DNA of 64,000 bases. It comes from Cryptomeria japonica (taxonomy: Eukaryota > Streptophyta > Pinopsida > Cupressales > Cupressaceae). The stretch spans positions 468,894,008 through 468,958,007 of the forward strand of contig NC_081405.1 in NCBI RefSeq assembly GCF_030272615.1, given 5' to 3'. Positions 1 to 12,359 of the stretch are shown piece after piece. The translations under genes and the position numbers were made by a program. The notes under the pieces are model-generated. The model was not told where the DNA came from, did no database searches, and worked only from the letters and a program-made list of their open reading frames with translations. The stretch's first letter is position 1. Each line of letters begins with the position of its first letter.

Positions 1-540
1 ATATAGATGTATAATTTTTATTGCTTCATGTAAATTGCTTATGTGTATATTATTAAATTGATCTTGATTCATGTAAATTGCTTATGTGTATATATTAAAA
101 TGATTTTATTTCATGTAAATTGCTTAATAAATGTATACATACCAATATATTTATTATTGTGTAACTTATTAAATATATATGTCAATTGCTTTGAGCATTT
201 ATATAATGTTTTAATTAAATGCACTTGTATATTTAATTTAAACATGTATTAATTATTTAAGTTATACATGATTAAGTTAAATGTAGAATGCTTTTCAAAT
301 TTGTAATCAAGGTACATATATACTCGAGCATTACATTAGAAATCAATATATAATTTAAAACATGTGCATGTGTACATTTAAGAAGACATAATTATAAATT
401 CCCTATACATAAATATATAACAAAGTGTTCTAGAAAGCATGAATGCCCATACATACATATGATGTAGAAAGCATATAATATTTAATGTTGATCCATGAAA
501 TAAATATAATAACATGTCCACATAGGTCCTGAAAAATGTA
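1..540. other. AT-rich repetitive DNA, no gene
   Basis: This stretch is strongly AT-rich with no credible coding signal. Its first part is a short tandem repeat, listed separately. Near 511-546 there is a segment whose reverse complement recurs at 2062-2097. It probably belongs to the same old repetitive background as 2146-2723, now separated by a Copia LTR and microsatellites. I cannot assign it to a family. Confidence 0.6.
26..140. repeat. Short tandem repeat, ~42-bp unit
   Basis: Copies starting TCATGTAAATTGCTTA begin at 26, 69 and 111, so the period is 42-43 bp. The first two are almost complete matches and the third decays after its first half. No function is apparent. Confidence 0.75.
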
Positions 541-726
<186 letters not shown>

Positions 727-1871
727 TGTTAGACAGTTCAAATAATTGGAAGACAACTGAGGGGAGGGGGGTGAATCAGTTGTCACATATTACTAGAACT
801 ATTAACAATTTAAACTTTAATACCAGAATAGCAGTTAAACCAATTAAGCATAAACAATAATCACATAATAAATACCATCCACATGACACCAAGATTTATA
901 TGTGGAAAACCCGATAAAGGGAAAAACCATGGTGGGAAGCCTACCCACAATCAAATAATACTTCTACAATAAGTATGTGAATTACAATTGAGGGGCCTAC
1001 ACTTGCAGGAAGGCTAATAGCATAGATTGCACTGCTCATCACAAAAGGAGCCTCACTGACTACATAGAAATCTAGACTACAATCTAGAGAAGTGTTGAAC
1101 TGCAAAAGATAGCATCTCCTATGTCTGAGTATAGTTCTAGTTAAGCTCAATACCGGAAGACTAAATCCTCTTACATAAACCCAATTCGATCTCCAATGAC
1201 GACCAAATCCTCTACCTGGATGATATTACATTATTCACACATTACATTCCTTGACCATGACCTCTAACATAACCATTATGATCTATAATGAGATCTTACA
1301 TCTATATATACAAACCTTTGACCATAAACAATTAGGTAGGGCACTAGATAATAAACCAATTACATAATTACAAACCATGTTGGCCTTAGACCAAACAAAT
1401 AATATCCAACACATAAGACATCTCAGAAATACATCGAGAGGTCCAATCCACATGTTACATTAAATTCAGTCCATAACCTAGATCAACCTGGACCAAGTAT
1501 AGGTCCACACGCTACAACAATGATCTCCATCCGCCAAGTTTCGAACATGATCACCAACAACATCCTAGAACTCCACTAGAAGTTTCACCAACACCACTTA
1601 TACAGTTCATCAAGGATCTTCATCAAAAGATCTATTAGTGAAACCCTCGTTGAAACCAAAAACTAAGCTTCTAAACAAACAGGATAGCATCTGATCACCA
1701 GACCAAAACCAACTGACCAAATATGAGTATGAGTATCATGAACAAGCCAGTTCTATCACCAATCTATATCAGAGCCTACTAGATCATGCCGGATCCAAAT
1801 CAACTAGAAACCACTCAACCTACCGAAACCAAAAGGGTGCTGGTAAAGCATCCAAACAACTAGTGTTGGCA
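727..1871 (-). mobile_element. Solo Copia LTR, distant relative of family E
   Basis: On the minus strand this carries the plant Copia LTR signature GGTTTTTCCC followed by GGTTTTCCAC (plus positions about 905-940), and a C-run close to the LTR end (about 755-775). The latter matches the CCCCCCTCTCAGT-type tail of families E and D. A GCCTTCCTGCA...AGGCCCCT block at about 992-1013 is shared with family E (19360-19385). The plus-strand edges TGTTAGACAG and GTGTTGGCA fit TG...CA ends. No clear TSD is visible, because the left side is microsatellite and the right edge is uncertain by about 15 bp. No PBS, polypurine tract or coding sequence adjoins it, so I call it a solo LTR. Confidence 0.7.
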
Positions 1872-1924
1872 TCAATGAAAAAACATCAATGCAACACATA
1901 ATTAATTCCACCAAATGGCCAACA

Positions 1925-2145
1925 TACACACACACACATATATACATATACATATACACATATATATACACACATATATACATATATACATATACACATA
2001 TATATACATATACATATACACATATATATACATATGCACACATGTATATACATACACACACACATATAGCATTTTTTAGGACCTACATGCACATGTTGTG
2101 TATATATATACACACACATATACATACATATAATGTCCATGAAAC
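1925..2145. repeat. Microsatellite (AC)n/(ATAC)n/(TA)n
   Basis: Long runs of AC, TA and mixed TATACA units, interrupted at about 2067-2097 by a non-repetitive segment that is the inverted counterpart of 511-546. Open frames here are low-complexity artefacts. Confidence 0.9.
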
Positions 2146-2723
2146 ACATGTGCTAGCTTGTAAAGCATAAAAATGTATTGTCCATGATGAAACATGTCCA
2201 TGTCATGAAATAAACAAACTGTGCGAAATAAACAAGTATGACATGTACATAGGTGCTTAAATGTAAAATAAGTCCATGATGGAACAATAAACTACATGAA
2301 AGATCTGAAATAAATATATATCTAGCTCCCCTAAAATCAAGAGGAATCCCTAAAATCTAGACTCCTCTTCAAGCCATGCGAACCAGAATGAAGAGAATCA
2401 CTCTACAAGACAAAAATGAACTTGTGAGTTACAACATGAAATATAAATTTAAAACTATTACATGATTTAAAAATTTATATTTATAATTTATCAATTTAAC
2501 TAACTATTACAACTAAAAAACTTTTCATACACACATGAGTAGGCTCATCTCCTCTCTCCACCAGGTGCTCTGCATCTCCAGGGGCTATGGGGGTTTTCAA
2601 TGTCTCTCCTATCTCATGCTATAGTTCACATAGATCTCAATGAATTTAAAATAGAAATATTAAATTTAAATAAATAATGTTCAAGTTGTTAAATTTAACT
2701 GTGAAGCCACCCAGGATCAATGT
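2146..2723. other. Unassigned AT-rich DNA with CCATG-rich repeats
   Basis: Contains loose repeats of GTCCATGATG / CATGAAATAAACA (about 2176-2290), then AT-rich sequence. No coding signal. Its last five bases, AATGT (2719-2723), are the left TSD of solo LTR C1, so it was once continuous with 7066 onward. Confidence 0.55.
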
Positions 2724-5013
2724 TATAGTACCCCTGCCCTAATCAAATTTTAATCGTGGTTAGTTATCATGTAATCATGTTATAGTCAGATGTTTTAATT
2801 AATGTGCATACTTGTTAATGTGGTTGTCACATCAATTCGTATGTAAGTTTATTATTCTCTTGAATTGTGCTATTAATCTCGAGCTAACACTCTTATATAT
2901 ATATATATGCTTGTGTGATTCATGGTTGCAGAAGATTACAGGTACAGTACCGCATGGGTGAGAGGTTCGACTCCATCTAGGTTCATAGGTTTGAGTGCTC
3001 CTTATTAACCCTTAGAAATTGGATTAGGTGGTTGGGAGACCCTCATTTGATCGTAGTCATGCTCAAGTGAGCATCGTCAGTCGTCTGTCAGTATTCGTTT
3101 GGTTGGCTTTCTTGGATTGTGTGTTTTGTGTGTGTGGTTAAATTGAGTAATTAATCCTTTTCATTTTTTTTTGATTAAGTTGTGTTTATGCATTAAACAT
3201 TAAGGGACTAAATTGAATAGGTTCCCTTTATGCGATTAATCATTATTTAGAATTGCTCAATTCAAATTGGTAGCTAGTTTAAATTAAATGGTAAATTTTA
3301 ATGGATTAATTTACTTAGTTATGATTTTGGAAAGGAAAGACTTAAATTAATTTGAAATAGAATTAATTTAATCTCTTGCCTTATAAAAATAGAAAGGTTA
3401 ATTTCAATTTTTTGGGAAAATCAATTTTAATTAGAAAAAACAAGTTTAATATATAGATTTGTTGAAAAGAATGATTTTTGAATTTTATTTAAAAGAAAGT
3501 ATTTTAAATTCAAAAAATAAGAATTAATTTAATTTCTTTACCCTTTTAAAAAAATAAAATAAAATAAAATAGAGTTAAAACTATTGCCTTAATTACTTTT
3601 AGAAAAGTTAATTAAATGTCATGAGAAAGGATAAATAAAAGAAATGATTTTTATAAATAGCTTTCCCATTTACTTTTTGGAAATTAGAAAAAAATAATTT
3701 CTTTTATTATTAAATATTATGATTTTTTAGAAAATATTGTTTTCAATCTAAAAGTGGAGGTTGAATATTTTTCAAGATTATGTCTGTGAGTTCATGGGAA
3801 AGGGGAATGGATATTTTTGAGAAATTTTGGAGGCTAGATTGGAAACCAGAACTGGAGCTTGGAGGTTTGATTCAAATTGTTTGTAGAGTATTCATCCAGG
3901 ATTGCCATCATAGGTTGGGTGTTTGTCACTCTTTTTTTTGTTTTGAAATTTTGAAATTTAGTTTTAAAAAAAATACTTCTTTGTATGCTGTTTTTTCTGA
4001 AAGATCTTTGTTTGGAGAGTTTTTAAAGTTTTTTTAAATTTGAGAAAGGGTTTCCTGGTTTGGGAAAGGGTTTTGTTTTCCTATTATATGAATTTACAAA
4101 TTTGTGGTGAAAGGAAAAGTTATGCTGGTAAATTTTTTGGGAATTTCTTCTTTCTGTGTATTTTTGTGTTTTTCTTATGTATGGAGAAAATTAGATATTT
4201 TTAGTTTAATAAATTTCCCTAAAGATTTAGGAAACTTTATGTTTTTCTCAAATCTCTATTCGGTCACAGACATTTTTTTGGTTCCTGATATAAATTATTT
4301 TTCAGAAAATAATTTTATGGATGATTGTAGTTTATTAAACATTTTTATTTAAACAAAAATAAATTTGTTTGTGATTTTATTAAACTCTATTTTCTCAGAG
4401 TGCTAGGAAAAGAGATTTTTAGAATCTCTATTTAAAAATAAAAATAAAAGATATGTTTTGCTGGGTATTTTGAATACGCAGAGATTGGGTATTGTATTTA
4501 TTAGTTTTAATAAATTTTAAAAAAATTAAAGTGTTAATTGATAAAAGTTTATTAACTCAAAATTTTTGAGTTTGCTATGAACACTCAAAACTTTAAAGTA
4601 CTCTCATGTCCCTAGAAATGCATTTGTTTTAAGAAAAAAAGGTATTTAATGCTAAAAAAAAATAATATAAAAATATTATTAAAAAAACAAAACATGTAAA
4701 TAAAGTTTGTTTATATATATTCCTTAATATTAATTTAATGAATATTAATTCATCAATGTGGTTTTAATTAATATTTAGTTTAAGGAATATTAATTAATAA
4801 ATATTGTTTAGTGAATATAATATTATATATATACATATATTTATATATTCTTTCATTAGTGGATGTATTTATATTTATTTAAATTAGTGGATTACATAAT
4901 ATATTATTTGGGAACTTGGAAATTATACAATATATTATGATAATTGGGGAATTTCAAAATGGAAAAGTGGAAAACAATTAGATATAGATGGAAATGAAAT
5001 TATTTCCTTTTTG

Positions 5014-5088
<75 letters not shown>

Positions 5089-7060
5089 GTGTGTGTGTGT
5101 GTGTAAAATGTAAATTGGGTTTAATCATAGAAATAAAATGATTAAATTTGATTGGTTACAATAGTGAATTTGTTGTGAAAATGGAGATTATATTTACGTT
5201 TAGTTGATATGACTTTTATTTAAAAAGGATTATTTTGATTTAAGTATCGAATTTAGTTTTCACATGTATTTTAAATAATATTTTCATCAACTTGAAATTC
5301 AAGCTTAAATAATGTTTGTGATAGCCAAATTGGTATTAATTGAAATGAATTTATCATTGTCTTTAAATGATGGTTTATTTGAATGTATGTTTACTTAGAT
5401 TGTCTTCATGTGCTATTCCAATTGTGGTATTGAATATATCTTGTATGCTGATTTTTTGTTATTGTTTTTTGAAAACTTAGATCCTTTAGAAAACTAGATC
5501 AATTGTTGTGTGAAAACAATAGGAAAGAAGATTGTCTTTTCCAATCTATGCCTATGCATGTTTAATTTTTTGTATTCGCATTTGCTTAAGAAATGGAAAG
5601 TCCTTGTTTGTAATTTTGGTTATTATCGTTTGTCAATTTGGGTAATGGTTTATGTCCTTGATCCCGAATCTTGATTGTTTTCATGTGATGGTTTGTATTC
5701 GATCATGTCATTTGTGTGAATGTTTAACATTGGTTTGTGGTAGACCAAAGCTGGTAAGGTCTCTAGTTAGAGTACCCTCAGTCAGTGCACCTCGTATGAA
5801 GTTTAGTTTGACCAAGTGGGTAACCCTACCCTATTGAACTATGTTTGCTTGACCTTGTGTATTCCTCGATTTAGGAGTTTGTGTGAGTATGTTCGCTAGT
5901 ATGTTGTTGTGTTGTTGTTGATAGGAACATAGTTGTGGAGTCGTCCTGATGTTATTGCCCTCATGAGAACCTGATATTCATGTTAGACCATAGAATGCTT
6001 ATGATGGGATGCAAAGATTTAATTTCGTGGATGCTCCAGTTGAACTATTATAATTGTTTTTTATTATGTTATGTTGGATCCTTTCCTATTCAAGGATCAT
6101 TTATGTATTTATTGGACCAATGTGGTTGTATGTTTTATTGGCTATGTTCACCTTGATGGCAGGATTGTAAATGATGTAAACTTTATGTATTCTTCACTAT
6201 TGATTAAGTATCAGAGGGGTCTTGTAGTTGAGCAGACACGGAGATGTAGCCCACTAGGGGTGAACTCCGAGATAATTTCGGTGTTATGTGGTGTTTTTCC
6301 ATTCTTATGTTACCTTTTAATTTTTCATGTATGGATGCTTTAGGTTAAAATGTATAATAGGGATTAGATGAAATTAATTGTAAATGCATGTATGTAGTCA
6401 ATTTATTAAATGTAGTAATAGGGATCATAAAAGAGTGTAGATTTTATTAATGGAATATATTCAGTATCAATATCGCCATTAAGTATGCATGGAAAGTATT
6501 CATTAGTTTATGATGAAGTTAAAGTATGTTATGGAACTAGATGCATGGCATGTGTTTAATGTAAAATTGAACGTAATGAATGGTTAAAATTGATCAGATG
6601 AACTTAATCATGTTAACCATAGCTTTAACTTTAAATGATGAACTTCATTAAGTTTTCTATATTTTAGCTCTAATGAATGAACGTTCTCATGTTATCTATG
6701 TTTTAACTTTAATAGGTAAATTTCCTCATGTTGGCTACATCTTCAACCATAATGGATGAACACGTCCTATTATCTATAATTTTAATCTACTGAACAAAAT
6801 ATATCCTTGTTTAAAGTAATATCATGAAATTAAGTTAACCTACTTTAATTAGATCAAATGTCATGAGTTGAGTTAGATGTTAAATTAAGTAATCACGTTG
6901 GGAAACTCCTTAGGCATTGTTTAGTCTTATGTTGTGTTATATGAGCTGTTAATAACTCATTGTATCATTTTGTTATGTTTAAATTTTTTTTTTAAATTAT
7001 TTGCACTCCATTAGTGTGTTTTAGCTTTAGCCCTTCGGGGTTTCCTGGCGGGGCATTACA
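2724..7060 (+). mobile_element. Solo LTR, family C (copy C1), 4.3 kb
   Basis: Bounded by an exact 5-bp duplication AATGT at 2719-2723 and 7061-7065. It starts TATAGTACC, where copy C2 reads TGTAGTACC (one G-to-A change in the terminal TG), and ends GGGGCATTACA. Long blocks match C2 at 13084-17365: the first 300 bp, the block around 5740-6260 with AGGGGTGAACTCCGAGAT, and the last 60 bp with CCCTTCGGGG. There is no internal domain, PBS or polypurine tract, so recombination between two LTRs probably removed the rest. It holds a long (AT)n(GT)n microsatellite. Plus orientation is inferred from the terminal hairpin by analogy with element A. The size and layout resemble Gypsy chromovirus LTRs, but the superfamily is inference. 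Confidence 0.88.
5018..5104. repeat. Microsatellite (AT)n(GT)n inside LTR C1
   Basis: About 70 bp of AT followed by about 16 bp of GT. It explains part of the length difference between C1 and C2. Confidence 0.95.
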
Positions 7061-7065
7061 AATGT

Positions 7066-7529
7066 GACTAAAGTAAAGCAAGACAAGAACCTAGAGATGA
7101 ACAAAACTCATCACTCTCCTAGCACTAAACTAGACTCATAATATGAGCTAGTGTTATGTTCTTAGTACTTAGACTAGGGAGAGGTGAGGGCTTGTCTATA
7201 TAGAAAAATATAGGCATATAAAACCAAGAGGAATAATAACTCCCTGTAGCCCAAAATAGGGGGGAGTTTTACCTACTTGGTAAATGCCAAGTACATGGTA
7301 ATTCCAACTCAGGTAAAGACAATAAATGGTTATGGGGAGGTGGCAAATAAATCCAAAAGAAGGTGTGACATTCAACCACCCAAATGTGGATGTGAATGAC
7401 ACATGTGAATGTAGGATTCTGACACATCTCCTCATACTAACCATTCTAATATAACCTAAGCAATCTTAATAATGTGTAGGAAAAATAAATATCTCCTAAC
7501 ATAAGAGAAAATAAAAACCTACACTAACA
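7066..7529 (-). repeat. Possible 3' LTR part of decayed element F
   Basis: Read on the minus strand, a purine-rich AAGAGGGGT (about 7530-7540) is followed by TGTTAGTGTAGG, the arrangement expected at a polypurine tract/LTR junction. A TATA-like CTATATAGAC lies about 330 bp downstream (near 7195). The segment would continue left of C1, beyond 2719, where its end is not recognisable. It does not match the candidate 5' LTR at 49268-50414, so assigning both to one element is uncertain. Confidence 0.35.
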
Positions 7530-8613
7530 ACCCCTCTTAAGCATAGCTTAGGTGTGTGAAAACACACAAAGATGGGTCCCGGCTACTAGACCATGTTAGG
7601 TACCCATAAACAAAATAATCTCTCACAAATAGAGTAAAGGAGAAAAGGACAAAAATCCTCTCCAAAAGAGAGAAAAGAAAACAAGTTTCCTAACAAGGAA
7701 GAATCCCATGCAAGGAAGAAGTCCTCTTAAAAATAGAAAGGATAAGAAAGACTATGTATCCTTCCCAAAAGTAATCAACTATACCAATGGTTGATGCTTG
7801 AAACTGAATGTAGAAGATGGACCATGATCGTCAAACAACATTCCTCCCCTTAGGAAGAAATAAAACCAAAGGTGTATGAAGACTATCTTCCCATTCCTGA
7901 AAGGAATATGAAGGAAGAAAGTACAAAATGTATGAAGTCTTTGAATACTTCTCAAGTGTCTCCATGTCGATGCAAAAAGTTGTCACAATCAAATCAAGCA
8001 TTCTAGGATACACTGATGAAGATGACAATCTATAACCTAGTAGAGATATATGTTGAACAAGATCCCAAGACTCCTGAATCTAATCTAAAGATAAATATGC
8101 CTCCTCCAAATGCTTCTCAAAAGCAGCCACACTCATGTCAAACTATAATGAATGATCATGTGAAGAATGAACAATAGGATTCAAAGGTTCCTCCTCAACA
8201 ATAAAAGAAGAATCAACTTCATCAATGAGAAGATGAATATCCTAAATAGTGTCTCCCAAGTCCGAAATATGAGACTCCACAAACAAACCTGCAATGTTTG
8301 TCAAGTAGTCATCCCATGTAGTTGTATCTGGAAGATGATGTATATCATGTTGCATTGAATCACAAGCAACCATGGATGTAGAAACACAAGTATCCTCAAA
8401 AGAAACAATAGATGGAGGAGAAAGCATGAAAGGTTCAAGAACTGCATCTGATGTGAGAATACCTAGATTCAAGTAACCAAAGTTCTCAAAACCAAAGTTC
8501 ACACTAGTAGTGTGATCAACAGCCAAAGGATAAGAACCATCATTAGGTGAAAAGTCTAAAAAGGTATATAACCGAGATGAATGATCAACCATACTAGTAC
8601 CAATAATCTCTCG
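7530..8613 (-). other. Decayed 3' coding/spacer region of element F
   Basis: Minus-strand frames at 8592-8242 and 8028-7831 continue downstream of the protease remnant, but I recognise no integrase, reverse transcriptase or RNase H motif. The 116-residue stretch (8592-8242) is acidic and hydroxyl-rich, like a linker. Either pol was lost from this copy or the family is non-autonomous. Frameshifts and stops are frequent. Confidence 0.4.
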
Positions 8614-8925
8614 TCATTCCAAGTATCGAATGATGACTAAATCAGGTGTGAATTCCATAGTCTTCCTTGTTCTACCATGGGTGATCTGATAGATGGAAAG
8701 AATATTGTTTGACAAATGAGGTACACACAAAACATCATTGAAGGTGCCATACCCAATATCTATAGAACCTTTCCCAATCACACTCATGTAAGCTTTGTTA
8801 CCCATTAGAATAGGTGGCATAAAACAAGGCTCAAATGAAGAGAATATAGACTGTGTAGAAGCCATATGATGAGAAGCTTGAGAATCTAAGAGTCATCTCC
8901 CTGATTTACAACTTGTAGTAGCACA
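8614..8925 (-). pseudogene. Copia-type protease remnant (element F)
   Basis: Minus-strand translation gives LLDSQASHHMAS, then a stretch with VCVPHL-like and NNILSI motifs. This is the order seen in plant Copia retropepsins, where D-S-G-A-S-H-H-M is followed by V-P-x-L-x-x-N-L-L-S. The active-site Gly is replaced by Gln (DSQ for DSG), and a TGA stands just before it, probably from TGG. The domain would process a Gag-Pol polyprotein in a virus-like particle; this copy cannot. It lies downstream of the gag-like remnant at 9627-8980, as expected for a minus-strand element. Confidence 0.6.
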
Positions 8926-8979
8926 AAGAGCTTTACCTTTTACCTTTAGCCGCTTCAGAAGTCAGTCCTACATGACCTT

Positions 8980-9627
8980 TTATCTTAGTAGATCCTGATT
9001 GTTTTGAATTGGAAGAAGTTGACTCGAACATTCTAGAAGGTAGATCAATGTTGTTCTTCTTAAGAAGATGTTTGAGTTCATCAATATCCTTCTTGTAACA
9101 AGAATGTTCTTCGTGTCCACTCCTTTTTCTATATGAGCAAGTAGACTTCTCCTTCTTAGATGAATCACCTTTGGAAGATGATTTATTCTATGCTTGATTT
9201 TTATGTTCTTTTTTCTTGAAGTTCTTTTTTTTCTTGTCAGATTGTCCTCAACAATATGAGCAATACAATGCAAGATATCAACACCATGTTTATCACTTTG
9301 AATCATTCTTTTTAATCCTTCAATCAATGGGAGAGCCTCACTTTTTGGGTATTCTTGACTCATCCATTGTTTAAGATTGTCAATTTGATTGTCCATCTTT
9401 CCCAATTGGTCAGTGGATACCCTAGTTAATGATTCCTCCTCATTATGAGGATTATAAAGAGGATAAATTGGAATACCTATAGGTTTGGAAGAACCACCAA
9501 TATCCTCATTGAAAAAGCCAGCCAAATTAGGCTCCATTTCTTTTCTATTTAAACCTTGGGCAGCCTTAACTCTATAAATTTTCCTTACGGGGATACTATA
9601 GGTGGGACTAATAGTAGTAAAACTCAT
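8980..9627 (-). pseudogene. Gag-like remnant with broken zinc knuckle (element F)
   Basis: A 215-codon minus-strand frame begins with ATG at 9627. The first ~130 residues are polar with short hydrophobic helices. After a run of Lys/Arg (about residue 130) the frame becomes unnaturally basic, which indicates a frameshift. In the neighbouring frame around 9085-9135 one reads C-S-Y-R-x4-H-x4-C, a CCHC zinc knuckle whose second Cys has become Arg. It is followed by K-K-D-I-D-E-L-K-H-L-L, typical of the linker between knuckle and protease. Gag would coat the RNA and form the particle. The N-terminal part does not match any gag family I can name. Confidence 0.5.
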
Positions 9628-10121
9628 GCACTAAGGGAGGGAAATTGGAAATTTGAATTTCAGAATGCAAAATGATTGAACAAATAATGCAATCTCCTAG
9701 GAAATTAAAATTTAAAATTAGGGCTTTGCCAAAATAACCTCTTAATTTAAAATTGAAATTATCCCTTAGAAGATAGAAATTTCAATTTAAAATTAGGGCT
9801 GAAATGACCTCTTATTTAAAAAAAAAAAAAAATTGAAAGGAGGGAAGATTAAATTTAGAATTAGGGTTGTCCCAATCTAACCTCTTAATTTTAAAATTTT
9901 TAGAATGTTGAAATATTGAAGAAATCAATTTAATTTTAAAAATTAGGGTATATATAATCAACCACTTAATTTTAAAATTTAAATTGAAAATGGAAATGTT
10001 GGAATTCAGATTTGTTTTCGGCCTTAGGGCGACCTAAAATTAGTTAAATTTCACAAATCTTTGGAACTGAGCGGTAAAATACACTCAAAATAGGGTCCTG
10101 GAATTTGAGGAGAAAAAGTCA

Positions 10122-10147
10122 GGACCAAGTAGGTACCTACTTGGTCC
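10122..10147. repeat. Perfect 26-bp palindrome
   Basis: GGACCAAGTAGGT is followed directly by its exact reverse complement ACCTACTTGGTCC with no spacer. The right half starts the 260-bp duplicated unit; the second unit's start (10393) has only this right half. Confidence 0.95.
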
Positions 10148-10652
10148 GACTAATTTTTTACCAAATTTTCAAGGAAGCAAGATATTGTGATTTTAATGAA
10201 AATTCCAGAAGGATATGGGAATTGGAAATGTCTAGATATGCAAAAATAAGCCTTGAAGGTCAAAATAGGACATACTTAGGATGTTCGAGAAGATGATTCA
10301 TTGAAAGAATAAAACACCTAAGGGCCGACTTTGATGATGCTTTAGATTTAATTGAGTCAATTAAATTCTTAAAGAAAAATTTAAAATTGCACGTACCTAC
10401 TTGGTCCGACTAATTTTTTACCAAATTTTCAAGGAAGCAAGATATTGTGATTTTAATGAAAATTCCAAAAGGATATGGGAATTGGAAATGTCTAGATATG
10501 CGAAAATAAGCCTTGAAGGTCAAAATAGGACATACTTAGGATGTTCGAGAAGATGATTCATTGAAAGAATAAAACACCTAAGGGCCGACTTTGATGATGC
10601 TTTAGATTTAATTGAGTCAATTAAATTCTTAAAGAAAAATTTAAAATTGCAC
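10133..10652. repeat. 260-bp tandem duplication in the F leader
   Basis: Positions 10133-10392 and 10393-10652 are near-identical direct copies with an offset of exactly 260 bp. By eye they differ at only a few sites (for example CCAGAAGG/CCAAAAGG and GCAAAAATAAG/GCGAAAATAAG), so the duplication is much younger than the surrounding element. Confidence 0.93.
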
Positions 10653-10774
10653 AAGATTAATTTAATTTTAAAAATTAGGGTTTGTTGCATAAACCGCTTA
10701 ATTTTAAAAATTTAAATTTGAAAATTTGAATGTTGCAAGGTGGGAATTTGAATTTTGAAATTGAAGCAAGGACT

Positions 10775-12288
10775 TGTTGGCATTATGTGAACCAATATGA
10801 GGACATGATGACATTGTATGTTGTCATTGATGTCAATATGCTAAAGAGGAGAGAACCAGTATATGTGAGAACTAGTATATTACCAAGAACTGGTATATGT
10901 GAGAACCAGTATAACACTGTGAACTAGCATTTGTGCCAAAGTGAAGTGGTGTGTTTGTTTAAGGTGAACCGACATGTGGTTATGGGAACTGGCACATGGA
11001 AGCTTTGTATGACTATCGGTTGGTAGTCTCAACTTCAGGGTTTCTGGTTGAAGTGCCTCAAGCTTGTGTGACTCAATTGGTGACTGTGTGTGATGAGTTG
11101 GCATTGTAACGAAGAATAGATCATGTTGCCATGTCAGCCTTGTGCACGTGAAGGATCTCGTATGAAGGAGATTGTTCCTATCTACCTAGGGAATGTGCGA
11201 AGTCTATAAACGGTGATAACGCATGATGGGTTATTAGCCACCATGAAATCGGTGGAAAATGAATGATGGAGAATGTCTTGAGATTGGTTCAAGACTACTG
11301 CATTTAATGCAATGTGCTCAATGGTCAAGATTGAACCATTTGAATTGCTTAACCTAATAGCTTTAAGGTTTAGGGTTTATGCTACCGACCTATCTATTTC
11401 CTATAAGGTCGATGTTGTGTTTCTTTCTGAGCTTGTTGGCAAAAGTTGTATGTGTGTATTCAAGAGAAGAGATACATGATTCTTGCTAGACCAAAAGAGA
11501 GAAATGATACCTATAGAGTGTAAGTACAGAAGGTGAAGAGGAGCTAAAGAAGATTTGCATTGGCATTGAGTGTTGTTACTAGATCATTGTAATACCTGTT
11601 GATCTCTAACTACTTCAACAATTGAGAAATCCCTTAATAGGGTAGCTTTAACCAGCTTACTATAAATCCTTTAACAGGGTGACTCAAAACCATTGAGCTC
11701 TTGAAATCATCTAACAAGGTAACCTTTCACAAGGTTTAACCCTTAACTGGGTATTCTAGCCATCCCTTAACTAGGTGATCCCTAACAGGATTGGTTCCTA
11801 ACAGAACCTATTGTATCAGTCTTTAACTGGACTAGGCTCCTAACATAGCAGACTTCTAAAGAGTTCAAAAATAGCTTGTGGGTATTCATACCCATCGTGG
11901 TTTTTCCCAGTTTGGTTTCCACGTGAAAAATCTATGTGTCATGTGTGGTGATATTCATGTGATGGTTTGAGTGATTTGTGTCTAAAGGTAAATCATGTTG
12001 ATCTAGCTGTTTATATATCTTTGATGATAGTTTACCTGTTCATGCACTAGGGTGAAATGGAAATGAAGTATTAGATTGTATGAGAAGATAAGTGTCAACC
12101 AATTTATGCTTGTCTCAGTTATTCTGAGTTTTGTCAGTTGTACTCTGTTTAAGACCAGAGTTACTGTCTGTCTGCCTATGCATAGTGTCTATTGACAAAC
12201 CGGTTTTAGGATTGTGTTTTTGCCTGTATTGATTCAACCCCCCCTCTCAGTACCAATTTGGTACTGTCTGTTCATTATTGAGTTATCA
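10775..12288 (+). repeat. 5' LTR of Copia element D
   Basis: Starts TGTTGGCATT and ends GTTATCA, 1514 bp, and aligns end to end with 47398-48901. The first 150 bp hold several GAAC(C/T)(A/G)GTAT repeats. Positions about 11625-11850 hold a run of short dyads such as CCCTTAACTGGGT. The conserved Copia LTR block TGGTTTTTCCC...GGTTTCCACG lies at about 11898-11925, and a C-run followed by CTCTCAGTACC comes just before the end. The LTR would supply promoter and polyadenylation signals. Several AACCGGT sites in the 3' LTR are changed here by C-to-T or G-to-A. Confidence 0.92.
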
Positions 12289-12290
12289 AT

Positions 12291-12302
12291 TGGTATCAGA
12301 GC
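12291..12302 (+). other. Primer binding site, initiator tRNA-Met (element D)
   Basis: TGGTATCAGAGC lies two bases after the LTR end. It is the usual plant Copia sequence complementary to the 3' end of initiator methionine tRNA and primes minus-strand synthesis. Confidence 0.93.
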
Positions 12303-12359
12303 ATCCTCCAGGTCCTCTGTGTTATAAGCTTAACCACATGAGGTAAAGATCCTAGTCTA

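Larger units (their letters stand above)
9628..10769 (-). repeat. Element F leader, left half, with degenerate repeats
   Basis: Upstream (minus sense) of the gag-like frame is an AT-rich leader in which AAATTAGGG, a short variable segment and AACC(T/A)CTTAATTTTAAAATTT recur at about 9715, 9795, 9855, 9945 and 10670. The same pair continues beyond element D at about 48960 and 49115, so the leader was one unit before D inserted. No splice or coding signal is evident. The last five bases GGACT (10770-10774) form D's TSD. Confidence 0.6.

Noticed and set aside
3780-4352. Plus-strand frames of about 85 residues inside C1
   Set aside because: No conserved counterpart in C2 and no domain; AT-rich LTR sequence.
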